A stretch of 64,000 nt of DNA, taken from Benzoatithermus sp963720725 (lineage in GTDB: Bacteria; Pseudomonadota; Alphaproteobacteria; Geminicoccales; Geminicoccaceae). A program made the translations under genes and the position numbers. Under the pieces are notes generated by a model. It worked only from the letters and a program-made list of their open reading frames with translations, did no database searches and was not told the origin of the DNA. The DNA lies in contig CAVRGN010000001.1 in assembly GCA_963720725.1 (NCBI GenBank), positions 124,001-188,000 on the forward strand, in the 5' to 3' direction. Of this stretch, positions 8,440-17,462 are shown piece by piece (positions within the stretch are counted from its first letter, which is position 1; each line of letters opens with the position of its first letter).

Positions 8440-8570
8440 GTCGGGCGCTCGGCGGGACGGCGAAGCACCCGATCCGGAGCCGCCGCTGCCCGAGGCGGCG
8501 CCGAGTCTCGACAGGAGCCGCCGGTGCCACTAAGCGACCCTGAGCGGTGCCACGCGATCGGGGAGCGGCC

Positions 8571-9743
8571 ATGCCTCAGTTCACCTGCCCATCGGTCCGG
8601 TTCGACCTTGGCGAGCAGGCCGAGATGATCCGGGACTCGGTCGCCGGCTTCGCCGCGCAGGAGATCGCACCGCTCGCCGAGGAGATCGACCGCACCAACC
8701 GGTTCCCGCGCGAGCTCTGGCCCAGGCTCGGCGAGATGGGCCTGCTCGGGATCACGGTCGAGGAGGAGTATGGCGGTAGCGGCCTGGGCTACCTCGAGCA
8801 TGTCGTGGCGATGGAGGAGATCAGCCGCGCCTCGGCCTCGGTGGGCCTGTCCTACGGCGCCCACTCGAACCTGTGCGTCAACCAGATCCGGCGCTGGGGT
8901 ACGCCCGAGCAGAAGGCCCGCTACCTGCCCAAGCTGGTCTCGGGCGAGCATGTGGGAGCACTCGCCATGAGCGAGCCCGGCGCCGGCTCGGACGTGGTCG
9001 GCATGCGCACCCGGGCCGAGAAGCGCGGCGACCGGTACGTGCTCACCGGCAACAAGATGTGGATCACCAACGGCCCCGAGGCCGAGACGCTGGTGGTCTA
9101 CGCCAAGACCGACCCCGAAGCCGGCCCCAAGGGGATCACCGCCTTCCTGATCGAGAAGGGCATGCAGGGCTTCTCGACCGCGCAGAAGCTGGACAAGCTC
9201 GGCATGCGCGGCTCGGACACCTGCGAGCTGGTGTTCGACGCCTGCGAAGTGCCCGAGGAGAATGTCCTGGGCAAGCTCGGCGGCGGGGTCAAGGTGCTGA
9301 TGTCCGGCCTCGACTATGAGCGCCTGGTCCTCTCGGGCGGCCCCATCGGCATCATGCAGGCCTGCATGGACGTGGTGATCCCCTACCTGCATGAGCGCAA
9401 GCAGTTCGGCCAGCCGATCGGCGAGTTCCAGCTCATGCAGGGCAAGCTCGCCGACATGTACACGACCATGAACGCCGCCCGCTCCTACGTCTACATGTGC
9501 GGCAAGGCGGCGGACCGCGGCGAGATCACCCGGCAGGACGCCGCCGGCTGCCTGATGTACGCCGCCGAGAAGGCGACCTGGATGGCGCTGGAGGCGATCC
9601 AGTCCCTGGGCGGCAACGGCTACATCAACGACTACCCGACCGGCCGGCTGCTCCGGGACGCCAAGCTCTACGAGATCGGCGCGGGCACCAGCGAGATCCG
9701 GCGCATGCTGATCGGGCGCGAGCTGTTCAAGCTGACCAGCTGA
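8571..9743 (+). CDS. ivd: isovaleryl-CoA dehydrogenase
   Basis: This 390-residue flavoprotein oxidises isovaleryl-CoA to 3-methylcrotonyl-CoA in leucine breakdown and passes electrons to ETF. The acyl-CoA dehydrogenase fold is complete: helical N-domain, beta domain with AMSEPGAGSDV (FAD contact) and MWITNGPEAET, and C-domain with QSLGGNGYINDYPTGRLLRD and the closing motif AKLYEIGAGTSEIRRMLIGR. The catalytic base lies at Glu250 in the helix GLDYERLVLSGGP; this placement is diagnostic of isovaleryl-CoA dehydrogenase, since short-chain relatives carry it later. The ATG at 8571 follows GGGAG. No methylcrotonyl-CoA carboxylase genes follow, unlike in many relatives. Confidence 0.93.
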   Translation: MPQFTCPSVRFDLGEQAEMIRDSVAGFAAQEIAPLAEEIDRTNRFPRELWPRLGEMGLLGITVEEEYGGSGLGYLEHVVAMEEISRASASVGLSYGAHSNLCVNQIRRWGTPEQKARYLPKLVSGEHVGALAMSEPGAGSDVVGMRTRAEKRGDRYVLTGNKMWITNGPEAETLVVYAKTDPEAGPKGITAFLIEKGMQGFSTAQKLDKLGMRGSDTCELVFDACEVPEENVLGKLGGGVKVLMSGLDYERLVLSGGPIGIMQACMDVVIPYLHERKQFGQPIGEFQLMQGKLADMYTTMNAARSYVYMCGKAADRGEITRQDAAGCLMYAAEKATWMALEAIQSLGGNGYINDYPTGRLLRDAKLYEIGAGTSEIRRMLIGRELFKLTS

Positions 9744-10134
9744 GGGGGCGAAGGCTGGGTTCGTTTCAGGGCGAGAATCCAGCTTGATCAAGGACTTGGC
9801 TGGGTTCGTTCGGTAGTACGCGATTCGCGTTTCGGTTGGCGCTCGGGTTCGAGGAAGCTGTTGCCAAGAGTGCGCCGTCGGCGGAGCGTGCGCGAAGAGG
9901 CCGATCGCGCGAGATGGGTCGATGGCGGCATGGACTTGATCCTCGGCATCCGTGCTAGGGCGGAAATCCTAGCATAGATGCAGCTGCGCGGCGAGGGCGT
10001 TAACCGGGCGTTCGCGATCCTCATGCGATTGTGGGGATGGTGGAGCAGGGGTCGCGCCGGGACCGGAGTCCGAGCGAAGCGAGGGCGGGCAGGTTCTTCG
10101 GGGCTGGGGCTGCAGGCCGTGGGTAGCTGGCCGG
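9744..10134. other. non-coding gap with a 13-base direct repeat
   Basis: Between ivd and the repeat-bearing STAND gene I see no gene with protein character. A 13-base direct repeat (GGCTGGGTTCGTT) occurs at 9753-9765 and 9798-9810, 45 bases apart. No clear hairpin with a T-run was found that would terminate ivd. The repeats could be a short duplication scar. Confidence 0.5.
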
Positions 10135-12720
10135 CTACCAGGCGCCGCCGGTGCTGCCGGAGGCGGGGTAGGTGGGCGGGCTGTCGAGGTCGATGTCGGG
10201 GTAGGTCCGGGCGACCCAGGCCACCGTGGCGTCGAGGCCGGCCTCCTTGCCCGGGGCGTCCGGCACGCGCTCGTGCAGCACCTCCAGCAGCGCGTCGGTG
10301 GCCGGGCCGGCGGTGGTCGGCCATTTCAGCAGCTCGACGATGGCGGCGACGTAGGTCCTGGGCGGGTCGGCGGGCAGGGTCACGGCGATCGCCCTGGCGA
10401 AGGCTTTCCGCTACCGCCGGTTCGTCCGCCGCCGCGAGCATGGTCCGCCCGACCTCGATCACGGGCGGTGCGTCCATCGGGGGCGAGCCTGGGCCCGAGG
10501 GTCTGGACGGCCTGGGCCAGGGCCTGGAGCTGGTCGGGATCGGTGGTCTGGCGGATGGCGTCGAGGACCGGGCCGAGGGCGGCCTGGGCCTGCTCGGGCG
10601 AGCTTGGGTCCGAGGGTCTGGACGGCCTGGGCCAGGGCCTGGAGCTGGTCGGGATCGGTGGTCTGGCGGATGGCGTCGAGGACCGGGCCGAGGGCGGCCT
10701 GGGCCTGCTCGGGAGTGGGTCCGAGGGTCTGGACGGCCTGGGCCAGGGCCTGGAGCTGGTCGGGATCGGTGGTCTGGCGGATGGCGTCGAGGACCGGGCC
10801 GAGGGCGGCCTGGGCCTGCTCGGGCGAGTTGGGTCCGAGGGTCTGGACGGCCTGGGCCAGGGCCTGGAGCTGGTCGGGATCGGTGGTCTGGCGGATGGCG
10901 TCGAGGACCGGGCCGAGGAGACGCTGGACCGCTGTGGGTTCAGGTCGGAGCCCGAAGGCCCGGAGGATCGATGCCGGCCCGGAGGCGAGGGTCGCCACCT
11001 GATAGCGATCCTGCGCGAGCTGCTGGAGGAAGGCGTCGCGGACGGCGGCGTTGCCCGTGGCCAAGTCCCAGAGTGCCCGCACCGAAGCCTCGGAGCGCGG
11101 GTCCTCGGTGCCCTCGAAGTCGAGCCGGCTCCAGATGAGGGCGGCGCGCGTCTCGTTGGCGCGCGCCTCCGCCTGCCGCCAGCTATGCAGGACGACGCCA
11201 GCGCCGACGACAAACGCAAGGCCTATCGCCGCGATTCCGGTCCAGGTGAGCAGGCTGCGGCGCCGGCTCGTCGCGAACAGGCGCTGGACATCCTCCAGCC
11301 TGCCATCGTAGCGCTCGGCCCAGGCGGTAGTGCGGGGACGGCTGCGCCACCACTCCAGGCGGCGACGCAGCTGCCCGAAGGGCAAGGTTGCCGCCGACGG
11401 TCGCGCCGCGCCGTCGACATTGGCGAGCAGCCCACGATAGGTCCTGCCATCGGCGGACTCGTCCCACAGCCAGCCCACCCGTGCACCCGCCTCCTCGCGG
11501 CTCATGCGGCGCCAGCGCCGGATCAGAGCCTCGTGGCCGATGTCGACCACATCCTTGGCCGCCAGCGGCGCGCCGTCGTCGGTGAGCGGCGGGACCAGGA
11601 ACGAGCAGTCGTCCTGGCGGAAACGGTCCACGACCGTCCGCAGATCGGCTTCGGGCAGGCCCGTCTCGGCGACGAGCTGGTCGAAGGTGAGGGGACGACG
11701 GATCCCACGGCCCTGGCGATCGAGTTCGGTCAAGGCCCGGAATACTTGCTCGACCACCAGCGGCCGGTCGCGCATGGCCGGCTCGCGCAGCACGGAGTTG
11801 GCGTGATGGGACACCGCGTCCGCGATGCCGCCGACGGCGCGATAGTCGTCGAGGACGAGATCCCGGCGCTTGGCGGTCTGCGCGTGGTGCCAGGTGCGGC
11901 TGAGCACGTGCTGCAGGACCGGGAGCTGGTCGAGCTCCTCGGCACTGTCGTTGAGCAGCCGTTCGACCAGGTCGTCGGCGATCGAGCCGCCCGCCTTCCG
12001 GACCGGTCCGCGGATCGCTTCCTCGCGTTGGTCGCGCGTGAGCGAGGGCACCAGGAACTGGCTGCCGGTCACCGCCTCGGGCAGGCCGTGGAAGCGGGCG
12101 CAGTCGCCAATGAAGTCGGAACGCATGGTGAGGACGAGACGGATTGGCCATTCGCTCGTCCGCGTCGCTTCCAGGAGCAGCTGCACGAACGCGGCCGCCT
12201 CCTCGCGCCGGCCGGCGCGTGCGGCCTCGCTGCCGGGCAGGTCGGCGAAGCGGAACAGCTCCTCGAACTGATCGACCAGGACGAGCGGCGTGGTGCCGGG
12301 TGCGAGGTCCAGGTCGCGCAGCGCGTCGATCAGGCCGAACGACGACCGGCGCAGGACGAAGTCGAGGCGCTCGCGGCGGGCGGCGCGCAGGCGGCCGGCC
12401 TGCTCGTCGGCGGCGGGTCCGCCCGCGAGCGCGTCCGCGAGGCGGGCGATCGGGGCGTCGCCAGGCCTAAGCTCCGAGCAGCGCCACCGTCGGCCGCCTT
12501 CGCCCGTGGTTTCCTTGGCCAGAAGCGGCAACAGGCCGGCGCGGACCACGGAGGACTTGCCGCTGCCCGAGCCGCCCACGACCGCGACCAGCCGGGCAAG
12601 GTCGAGCAGCCGGTAGAGCGCCAGGGTCTGCCTGGTCCGGCCGAAAAACCACTCGTGGTCGGCCTCGGCGTAGGGCCGCAGGCCGGGGAACGGGCGATCG
12701 GGGCCGAGGCGCGAGGTCAC
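10135..12720 (-). pseudogene. nSTAND1-type NTPase with HEAT-like repeats, frameshifted near the 3' end
   Basis: STAND NTPases are ATP-driven switch proteins used in signalling and antiphage defence. The N-terminus has the nSTAND1 opening (PFPGLRPYAEADHEWFFGR), Walker A GGSGSGKSS (49-57), Walker B LVLVDQFEELF (Asp150), and an arginine-rich sensor region (LTMRSDFIGDC). A transmembrane helix follows near residues 487-510, then helical repeats with the core TTDPDQLQALAQAVQTLGP. I start at the GTG 12718-12720, which overlaps the upstream TIR stop by four bases; an ATG at 12735 is the alternative. Reading is clean to about 10612. Three frame changes between 10612 and 10390 follow, after which the original frame resumes and continues (AIVELLKWPTTAGPATDALL) to a TAG at 10135-10137. 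Whether the frame changes are real or sequencing errors in the repeats is unresolved. Confidence 0.75.
10486..10921 (-). repeat. four near-identical ~114-base tandem repeats inside the STAND gene
   Basis: Four copies of a unit that begins, on the plus strand, GTCTGGACGGCCTGGGCCAG occur at 10501, 10616, 10727 and 10841. The spacings are 115, 111 and 114 bases. The roughly 95-base cores are virtually identical; the differences sit in the linker. Translated on the minus strand each unit gives a helix-rich repeat with core DPDQLQALAQAVQTLGP and linkers NSP, TP or (frameshifted) KLA. Two spacings are multiples of three and one (115) is not, which coincides with the first frame change. The near identity implies recent expansion or gene conversion. 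Confidence 0.9.
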
Positions 12721-14285
12721 GCCCCGGGATCGCACAGCGGCCGGAGCTTGTCCTGGAGCCCAGCCGACGTGGGCTCGTCGGCCGAGGCGTCGATCAGCTG
12801 CTTGATTCCAACCGTCTCGACGAGCAGGTCGGCATCGATCTTGACCTGGTCCGGCGGCGGCAGGAGCACGATGGCCCGTGATCGGAACGGCTGCTCGCGG
12901 CCGAGGCTCGGATCCTCGTGCTCGTCGGCCGTCGCCAGGACCCAGACGTCGCCAGCCTTCGCCCAGCAGACGACCACACCGGCGCAGCGCTTCAGGTTGC
13001 GGCGATGCCAGGCGGCGACCTGCGCCGGGTCGCCCTGAGCGGCGGGCAGGGCAGGCCTCAGGCCCAGTTCGCGCAGGCTGCGCGCGACCGTCACCGCGTA
13101 GGCGCGGTCGAGCTCGTGGTGCTCGACATAGACCTCCGCACCCGGCTCCAGCGCGATCTGCTCGACGGCGCGCGGCGCCACCAGCGCCAGATGCTGGAAG
13201 AGGAAGTCGACGAACTTGGCCAGCGTGTCGGCATGGAGCTTGTCGCCGGGGTGGAGCGCCTGTTCAGGTCGGCCGTCGACGGGCAGACCCGAATGGGTGG
13301 CCAGGACCTGGAATGGCTCGCGGGGTGCAGCGCCGTCCTCGGCGCCGGGCATGATCCGCGGTGCCCAGATCAGCCGGTGAAACGCCCGGGGGTCGGCCGA
13401 GCCATTCGGAGCCGGGGTGCGCGCAGCGGCGAGGTCGAGCTGGAGCCTGACGATCGGGTCGGCACCCTCGGGGCGGAAGCCCTCGCCCTCGCCGAGCAGG
13501 TGGATCGAGAGCTCCGCGTCGGCCACCGCGTCTCGGATCATGGCCGTCGCCGCGGCACCGGCGCGAGGAATCGCCGCGGTGGGTTCGGGCAGGATCTCGA
13601 AGCCGCGCCGGGACAGCTCCTCGACGACGATGTTCCAGCTGCCTTCCATGTCGCCGGCCGGGCAGGCCACAAACAGCCTCCGACCGTTTGGCTGTACCGG
13701 TGGCTTGTTCTCAGGCACTGCCGCAGGCGGCGTAACCTTGGCGATCCGCTGACGCAGGTCGTCCGCGAGGTCACCGATGGTGCTGAACCAGCGGTCGTTG
13801 ACGGCCCGGCCCCGGTCGGCGTTGAAGAAGGGCTGCTCCTTGCCGTTCTCGCGGTCGACCTCCAGGAGGTCGAAGCCGCTCTGGCCCCGCAGCCATTCCG
13901 GGTGGTCGCCGTGCGGAATCGCGTGGCGGCGCACCACGACAATGCGCTCGCGGAGCTCGTCGTCCGTGGCTCCGCCGGCCTTGGCCAGCTCGACGAAGGT
14001 CGCGAGCTCGCGGTGGCACCATTCGCGCTCCGGCGCCAGCCAGTTGCGCGACAGTACGACCAGCAGCAGCCGCGCGTCCCGCAGCGCTTGGCTCAGGCGC
14101 GCCTCGAACTGGTCCGAGGGCTGGATCTGCTTGACGTCGCGGAAGACCGTAGGCGTGGGCGGGCCGCGATCCTCGAACGCGGCGAGCAGCTGGTTGTGCA
14201 GCGAGCTGACGAATCCTTGCGCGCCGGGGAGGTCCGGTGCCCGGTCGTCCTTGCGGGCGTAGCTGATGAAGATCTCGCCCGCCAT
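12717..14285 (-). CDS. TIR-domain protein with further TIR-like modules, partner of STAND NTPase
   Basis: The 522-residue product starts with a TIR/SEFIR fold: EIFISYARKDD (residues 4-14), FRDVKQIQPSDQF, ARLLLVVLSRNWLAPEREWC, and the Glu93 of WCHREL at the place of the NAD-cleaving Glu in active TIR enzymes. Residues ~200-300 open with RRLFVACPAGDMEGSWN and have the look of a second, DUF4062/TIR-like module. Residues ~380-500 (EVYVEHHELDRAYAVTVARS; CAGVVVCWAKAGDVWVLATA) look like a third. I chose the ATG at 14285; a GTG at 14300 adds five residues. The stop overlaps the STAND gene start (GTGA). By analogy with TIR/STAND systems it may degrade NAD or signal when the NTPase is triggered. The specific role is inferred. 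Confidence 0.8.
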   Translation of the reverse strand: MAGEIFISYARKDDRAPDLPGAQGFVSSLHNQLLAAFEDRGPPTPTVFRDVKQIQPSDQFEARLSQALRDARLLLVVLSRNWLAPEREWCHRELATFVELAKAGGATDDELRERIVVVRRHAIPHGDHPEWLRGQSGFDLLEVDRENGKEQPFFNADRGRAVNDRWFSTIGDLADDLRQRIAKVTPPAAVPENKPPVQPNGRRLFVACPAGDMEGSWNIVVEELSRRGFEILPEPTAAIPRAGAAATAMIRDAVADAELSIHLLGEGEGFRPEGADPIVRLQLDLAAARTPAPNGSADPRAFHRLIWAPRIMPGAEDGAAPREPFQVLATHSGLPVDGRPEQALHPGDKLHADTLAKFVDFLFQHLALVAPRAVEQIALEPGAEVYVEHHELDRAYAVTVARSLRELGLRPALPAAQGDPAQVAAWHRRNLKRCAGVVVCWAKAGDVWVLATADEHEDPSLGREQPFRSRAIVLLPPPDQVKIDADLLVETVGIKQLIDASADEPTSAGLQDKLRPLCDPGA

Positions 14286-14370
14286 CCGACCCGTATCCAC
14301 CCGTTCTTATGCGGCGAGTAAATTCCTGGTTGCGTCGGCGGTCAATCGCTTGCTGCGGACTGACGCGGTT

Positions 14371-15388
14371 CTATGAGTGGGAGTCTCCCCCATGCGCCGT
14401 CTCGCGATGGGCGCGCAGGAGATCCTCGCCGAAATGGTCGGTCGGGTCGTGCCAGACCGAGTGGGCGTGGTCGGTGTCGGTCGGTCGTACTCGACCAGCA
14501 CGGTCGGGCCGTGCAGGCGCCAGTAGTGCAGGCGGTCGGGCGTGGTGCCGCCGGCCCAGGCGAGGTGGATGGTGTCGGTCCCGGCTTCGCGGGTGCGGCG
14601 CTTGATCGGCTGGGCGAGGTCGGGGTGGAGATGGTCGAAGAACAGATCCAGGAGTGCCAGGGCACTGGCCCGCTGGCCTTCGGCCATGGCGGAAAGCGGT
14701 AGCCCGGCCGGAACGGCGAGGCTCGCCTCGCGGCCGGGACGGGTGAGGAAGTCGGGGGGGGCTTCCGGTGCGATCAGGGCGCGGTCGAGCTGGTGCCGGT
14801 CCAGGTCCCGGACCAGCGCGAACGCCAGCGCCGACTCTCCGTCCAGGACCCCGGCGAGCCCGCCGTGGCCGTCCGGGACGACCTGGCCCGAGAACGGGTT
14901 GGCGCCGAAGAAGTGCGGGGTCACGGCGAGCCCGATGCCCGGGCCAGGGTGAAGGTGAGCGAGACATGGTGCCCCTCGAACCGCCAGGCCCAGGGGCCGT
15001 CGCCCGGGCGGCCGAAGATGGCGAGGGCGTAGTTCAGGGGGTCGCGGTGCGCCTTGCGCGCGGTGCCGGCCTGGAGGATCGCCTCCAGGTCGAGCACGCC
15101 GCGCGCCTTGGCGGTGCCGGCGGGTCCCAGTGCCGCCTCGATCAGCGCCCAGCACGCCGCGGCCTGGTCGCCGCGCATCGCGCGTAGCGGCAGGCCCGGC
15201 CGGGTGCGGGGCGTGTAGCCCCAGTCGCGGTGCAGCTCGGCCGCGAACGGCAGCAGCGCACGGGGCCGCTGCCCGCCGTCCAGCAGCTCGGCGAGCGTGC
15301 GGGCGGCGGCGGTCATCCGCGCGGCCGCTGGGGCGACGAGGTCCCAGGGCAGTCCTGCCGCCGGCGTGTCTGGCTGGTTCGGGTTCAT
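14371..15388 (-). pseudogene. DUF3500 family gene with two frameshifts
   Basis: Three consecutive frames together make one DUF3500 protein of about 340 residues. Frame A (15388 to ~14940) ends in the family phrase WAWRFEGHHVSLTFTLA. Frame B (to ~14470) has VTPHFFGANPF and GPTVLVEYD. Frame C ends with DHAHSVWHDPTDHFGEDLL and a TAG at 14371-14373. In intact members these phrases follow each other in exactly this order. The second frame change falls in a short GACC repeat, a slippage-prone site. DUF3500 proteins are uncharacterised and often secreted; here no leader is obvious in the first 30 residues. Real decay and base-call error are both possible. Confidence 0.75.
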
Positions 15389-15568
15389 GGCCCTGCCGCT
15401 CCCTGATGCTCGTCCGGGCTAGGTGCCTCAGTGCTGCCCGCCTGTCGATGTCCGGGGACGCAGCGGCTTGCCATGCCGTCCGGTTCCGGGCATCCCCGAG
15501 CGCACGAGCGTTGCCGGTGCCGACCTGCCCGGCAGCCGGAGCGAGGCGCAGCACAGGACCGGAACGCG

Positions 15569-16873
15569 ATGGCCAATGTCGGTTGGGGAACGCTCGAGCC
15601 GCTGGACTTCAACGCCATCGACTTCGGCCGCTACCTGTTCCTGACGCCGAGCGACCGTGCGGCGCGCTACCATGCGGGTGATCTGCGCACGCTCGGGCTG
15701 CCCGACCACGAGGTCGAGTTCTTCGGCACCGGCTTCGTCTACGACGCCGCCGGGCAGCTGGTGTCCGGCGTGATCACCGCGGTCGAGGAGAGCGTCGGCG
15801 GCCAGCTGCTCGGCCGCTTCCGCGAGCTGTCGGTGACGGTCGAGCAGTTCCGCGCCTTTGCCGCACCGGGCCAGTCCCCGGCCGCGCTGGCCGTGCTCCT
15901 GGCCGGCGACGACCGGATCGCGGGCTCGCCGTTCGCGGACTATGCCGCGGGTTATGGCGGCAACGACCAGATGGACATGGGCTCGGGCGACGACGTGGCC
16001 TTCGGCGGGCCGGGCAACGACGTCATCAATTGCCGTTCCGGCACGGATACCGTCCTGTTGAGCGGCGTTGCCGCCGACTACCGGCTCGTGATCTGGGCCG
16101 ACGAGGTTTCGCCCCTGCCGGTGACCGGTGCCGCGCTCGCCGCCGACGGTGTCGACAAGCTGATCGCCGCCGAAAGCCTGAGTTTCATGGCCTCGGGTGA
16201 GAACGTCGTGATCGGTGCCGACAATTTCGCGCCGTTGAACTACATCGCCGGCTACGAGGATCTCAGCCAGGCCTTCGGCGCGGACGCCGCGGCCGGGTTC
16301 GACCACTATATCTACGCGGGCGCCTACGAGGGCCGTGCCGTGCGCTTCTCGGGCTACGAGTATCTCGCCTCCCATGCCGATCTCGAGGCCGCCTTCGGCC
16401 CGAGCGGCGACACGGCGGCGGCCGCCCACTACATCACCACCGGCCGGTTCGAGGGCCGCTCCGTCACCTTCGACGGCCTGGCCTACATCGCGTCCTACGG
16501 CGATCTGATCCGTGACCTGGGCGCGGATGCCAATGCCGGCGCCGCCCACTACCTGGCCGTCGGACGCGACGACGGGCGCTCGGTCCGGTTCGACCCGCTG
16601 CAATACGTCGCCAGCCACCCCGACCTCATCCTCGCCTTCGGCACCGACCGGGACGCCGCGAGCACGCATTTCATCGAGCATGGCGCGGCCGAGCGGCGGG
16701 CGCGCGACAGCTTCGACGCCGAGCAGTATCTCGACAAATACGCCGATCTGCGCGCCGCCTTCGGCGACGACGAGAATGCCGCGACCGTCCACTACATCAC
16801 CGACGGGTATCGCGAGGGCCGCAGCGACGATCCGACCGAGGCATCCGGCGCCGCCGGGGATTTCCTGCTCTAG
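15569..16873 (+). CDS. RTX-like secreted protein with five 40-residue repeats
   Basis: The 434-residue acidic protein lacks a Sec leader, as type I secreted RTX proteins do. Residues ~130-153 hold an RTX-like calcium motif (GGNDQMDMGSGDDVAFGG, then PGNDVI). From ~221 to the end there are five repeats of about 40 residues with a consensus of aromatic-Ile/Leu-Ala-Ser-His/Tyr-x-Asp-Leu, Phe-Gly, His-Tyr-Ile, and Glu-Gly-Arg. Examples are YLASHADLEAAFG and AHYITTGRFEGRSV. Such repeats occur in alphaproteobacterial calcium-binding and adhesin-like proteins. I chose the ATG at 15569; the 46 residues before it in frame are Cys/Arg/Pro-rich and unlike coding. The function is unknown. It is read divergently from the DUF3500 gene. 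Confidence 0.75.
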   Translation: MANVGWGTLEPLDFNAIDFGRYLFLTPSDRAARYHAGDLRTLGLPDHEVEFFGTGFVYDAAGQLVSGVITAVEESVGGQLLGRFRELSVTVEQFRAFAAPGQSPAALAVLLAGDDRIAGSPFADYAAGYGGNDQMDMGSGDDVAFGGPGNDVINCRSGTDTVLLSGVAADYRLVIWADEVSPLPVTGAALAADGVDKLIAAESLSFMASGENVVIGADNFAPLNYIAGYEDLSQAFGADAAAGFDHYIYAGAYEGRAVRFSGYEYLASHADLEAAFGPSGDTAAAAHYITTGRFEGRSVTFDGLAYIASYGDLIRDLGADANAGAAHYLAVGRDDGRSVRFDPLQYVASHPDLILAFGTDRDAASTHFIEHGAAERRARDSFDAEQYLDKYADLRAAFGDDENAATVHYITDGYREGRSDDPTEASGAAGDFLL

Positions 16874-17047
16874 CCAGGGGGCTCTTGCCACCCGGGCGGC
16901 GCTGCACGTCCGTGGCCGAGAGGGAAGCGTCGCCTCGATGTCGCGTTGACTCCCCCACGGGAAACGGTCGAAATGGGAAGCGATCGGGGAGCGCGACGGG
17001 CGGGTCGAACAGGTTGGGGGGGCACCCAGCTACAGGAGCGCGACACC

Positions 17048-17425
17048 GTGACGAGTACCTTTCGCAAGCTGCTGTTCCGCCGGCGCGGGCTGTTCGGCGG
17101 CATTGCCGCGGCCGCGGCGCTGACGGTCGGCATCCCGGTCGAGGCCGCCGAGGATCGGCATCCGGAATGGGAACTCCAGGCCGCCGAGCTCAAGGACCTC
17201 GCGCGTGACCGGTCCTTGTCGGACGCCGAGGCCGACGCGCTGTTCAGGCGAAGCTGGGAGATCGAGCGGCGGATCGGCTCCGTGGCCGCCGACACCCTGT
17301 GCGGTGTCGCGTCGCAGCTGCGCCTGGTGGTTGCCATGAACCAGCAGGGTGAGCTGGACGAGGCCGCGCTGGCAGGGCTGCGCAACGCCCTGGCGACGGT
17401 GGAGCGGCTTGCGCGCCGCGCCTGA
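17048..17425 (+). CDS. small exported protein of unknown function
   Basis: A GTG at 17048 with CAGGAG nine bases upstream opens a 125-residue protein. It has an N-terminal Arg-rich leader (RKLLFRRRGLFGG, then AAAAALTVGIPVEA) that may be a Tat or Sec signal. The mature part is helical, with ARDRSLSDAEADALFRRSWE and IGSVAADTLCGVASQLRLVV. The second phrase resembles a recurring pattern in alphaproteobacterial hypothetical proteins (a short helix, a Thr-x-x-Gly-hydrophobic turn, then a Lys/Gln-Leu-Arg helix), often found near mobile DNA. No function is proposed. An ATG at 16973 in the same frame would bury the leader. Confidence 0.6.
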   Translation: MTSTFRKLLFRRRGLFGGIAAAAALTVGIPVEAAEDRHPEWELQAAELKDLARDRSLSDAEADALFRRSWEIERRIGSVAADTLCGVASQLRLVVAMNQQGELDEAALAGLRNALATVERLARRA

Positions 17426-17462
17426 CCTCGCCGGCGGCGAGGCGCCGCGTTCGTATCATGGA

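Noticed and set aside
9753..9810. The 13-base direct repeat as an attachment site
   Set aside because: No integrase, tRNA end or element boundary is associated with it, and it is only 45 bases apart.
10486..10921. CRISPR-like array
   Set aside because: The repeated units are ~95 bases with ~15-base linkers and are in coding frame for helical repeats. CRISPR repeats are much shorter and have unique spacers of similar length.
10273..13038. A 921-codon open frame on the plus strand
   Set aside because: It is antisense to the STAND and TIR genes. Its residues mirror those genes with high Gly/Arg/Val, and it has no motif of its own; long antisense frames are common in DNA this GC-rich.
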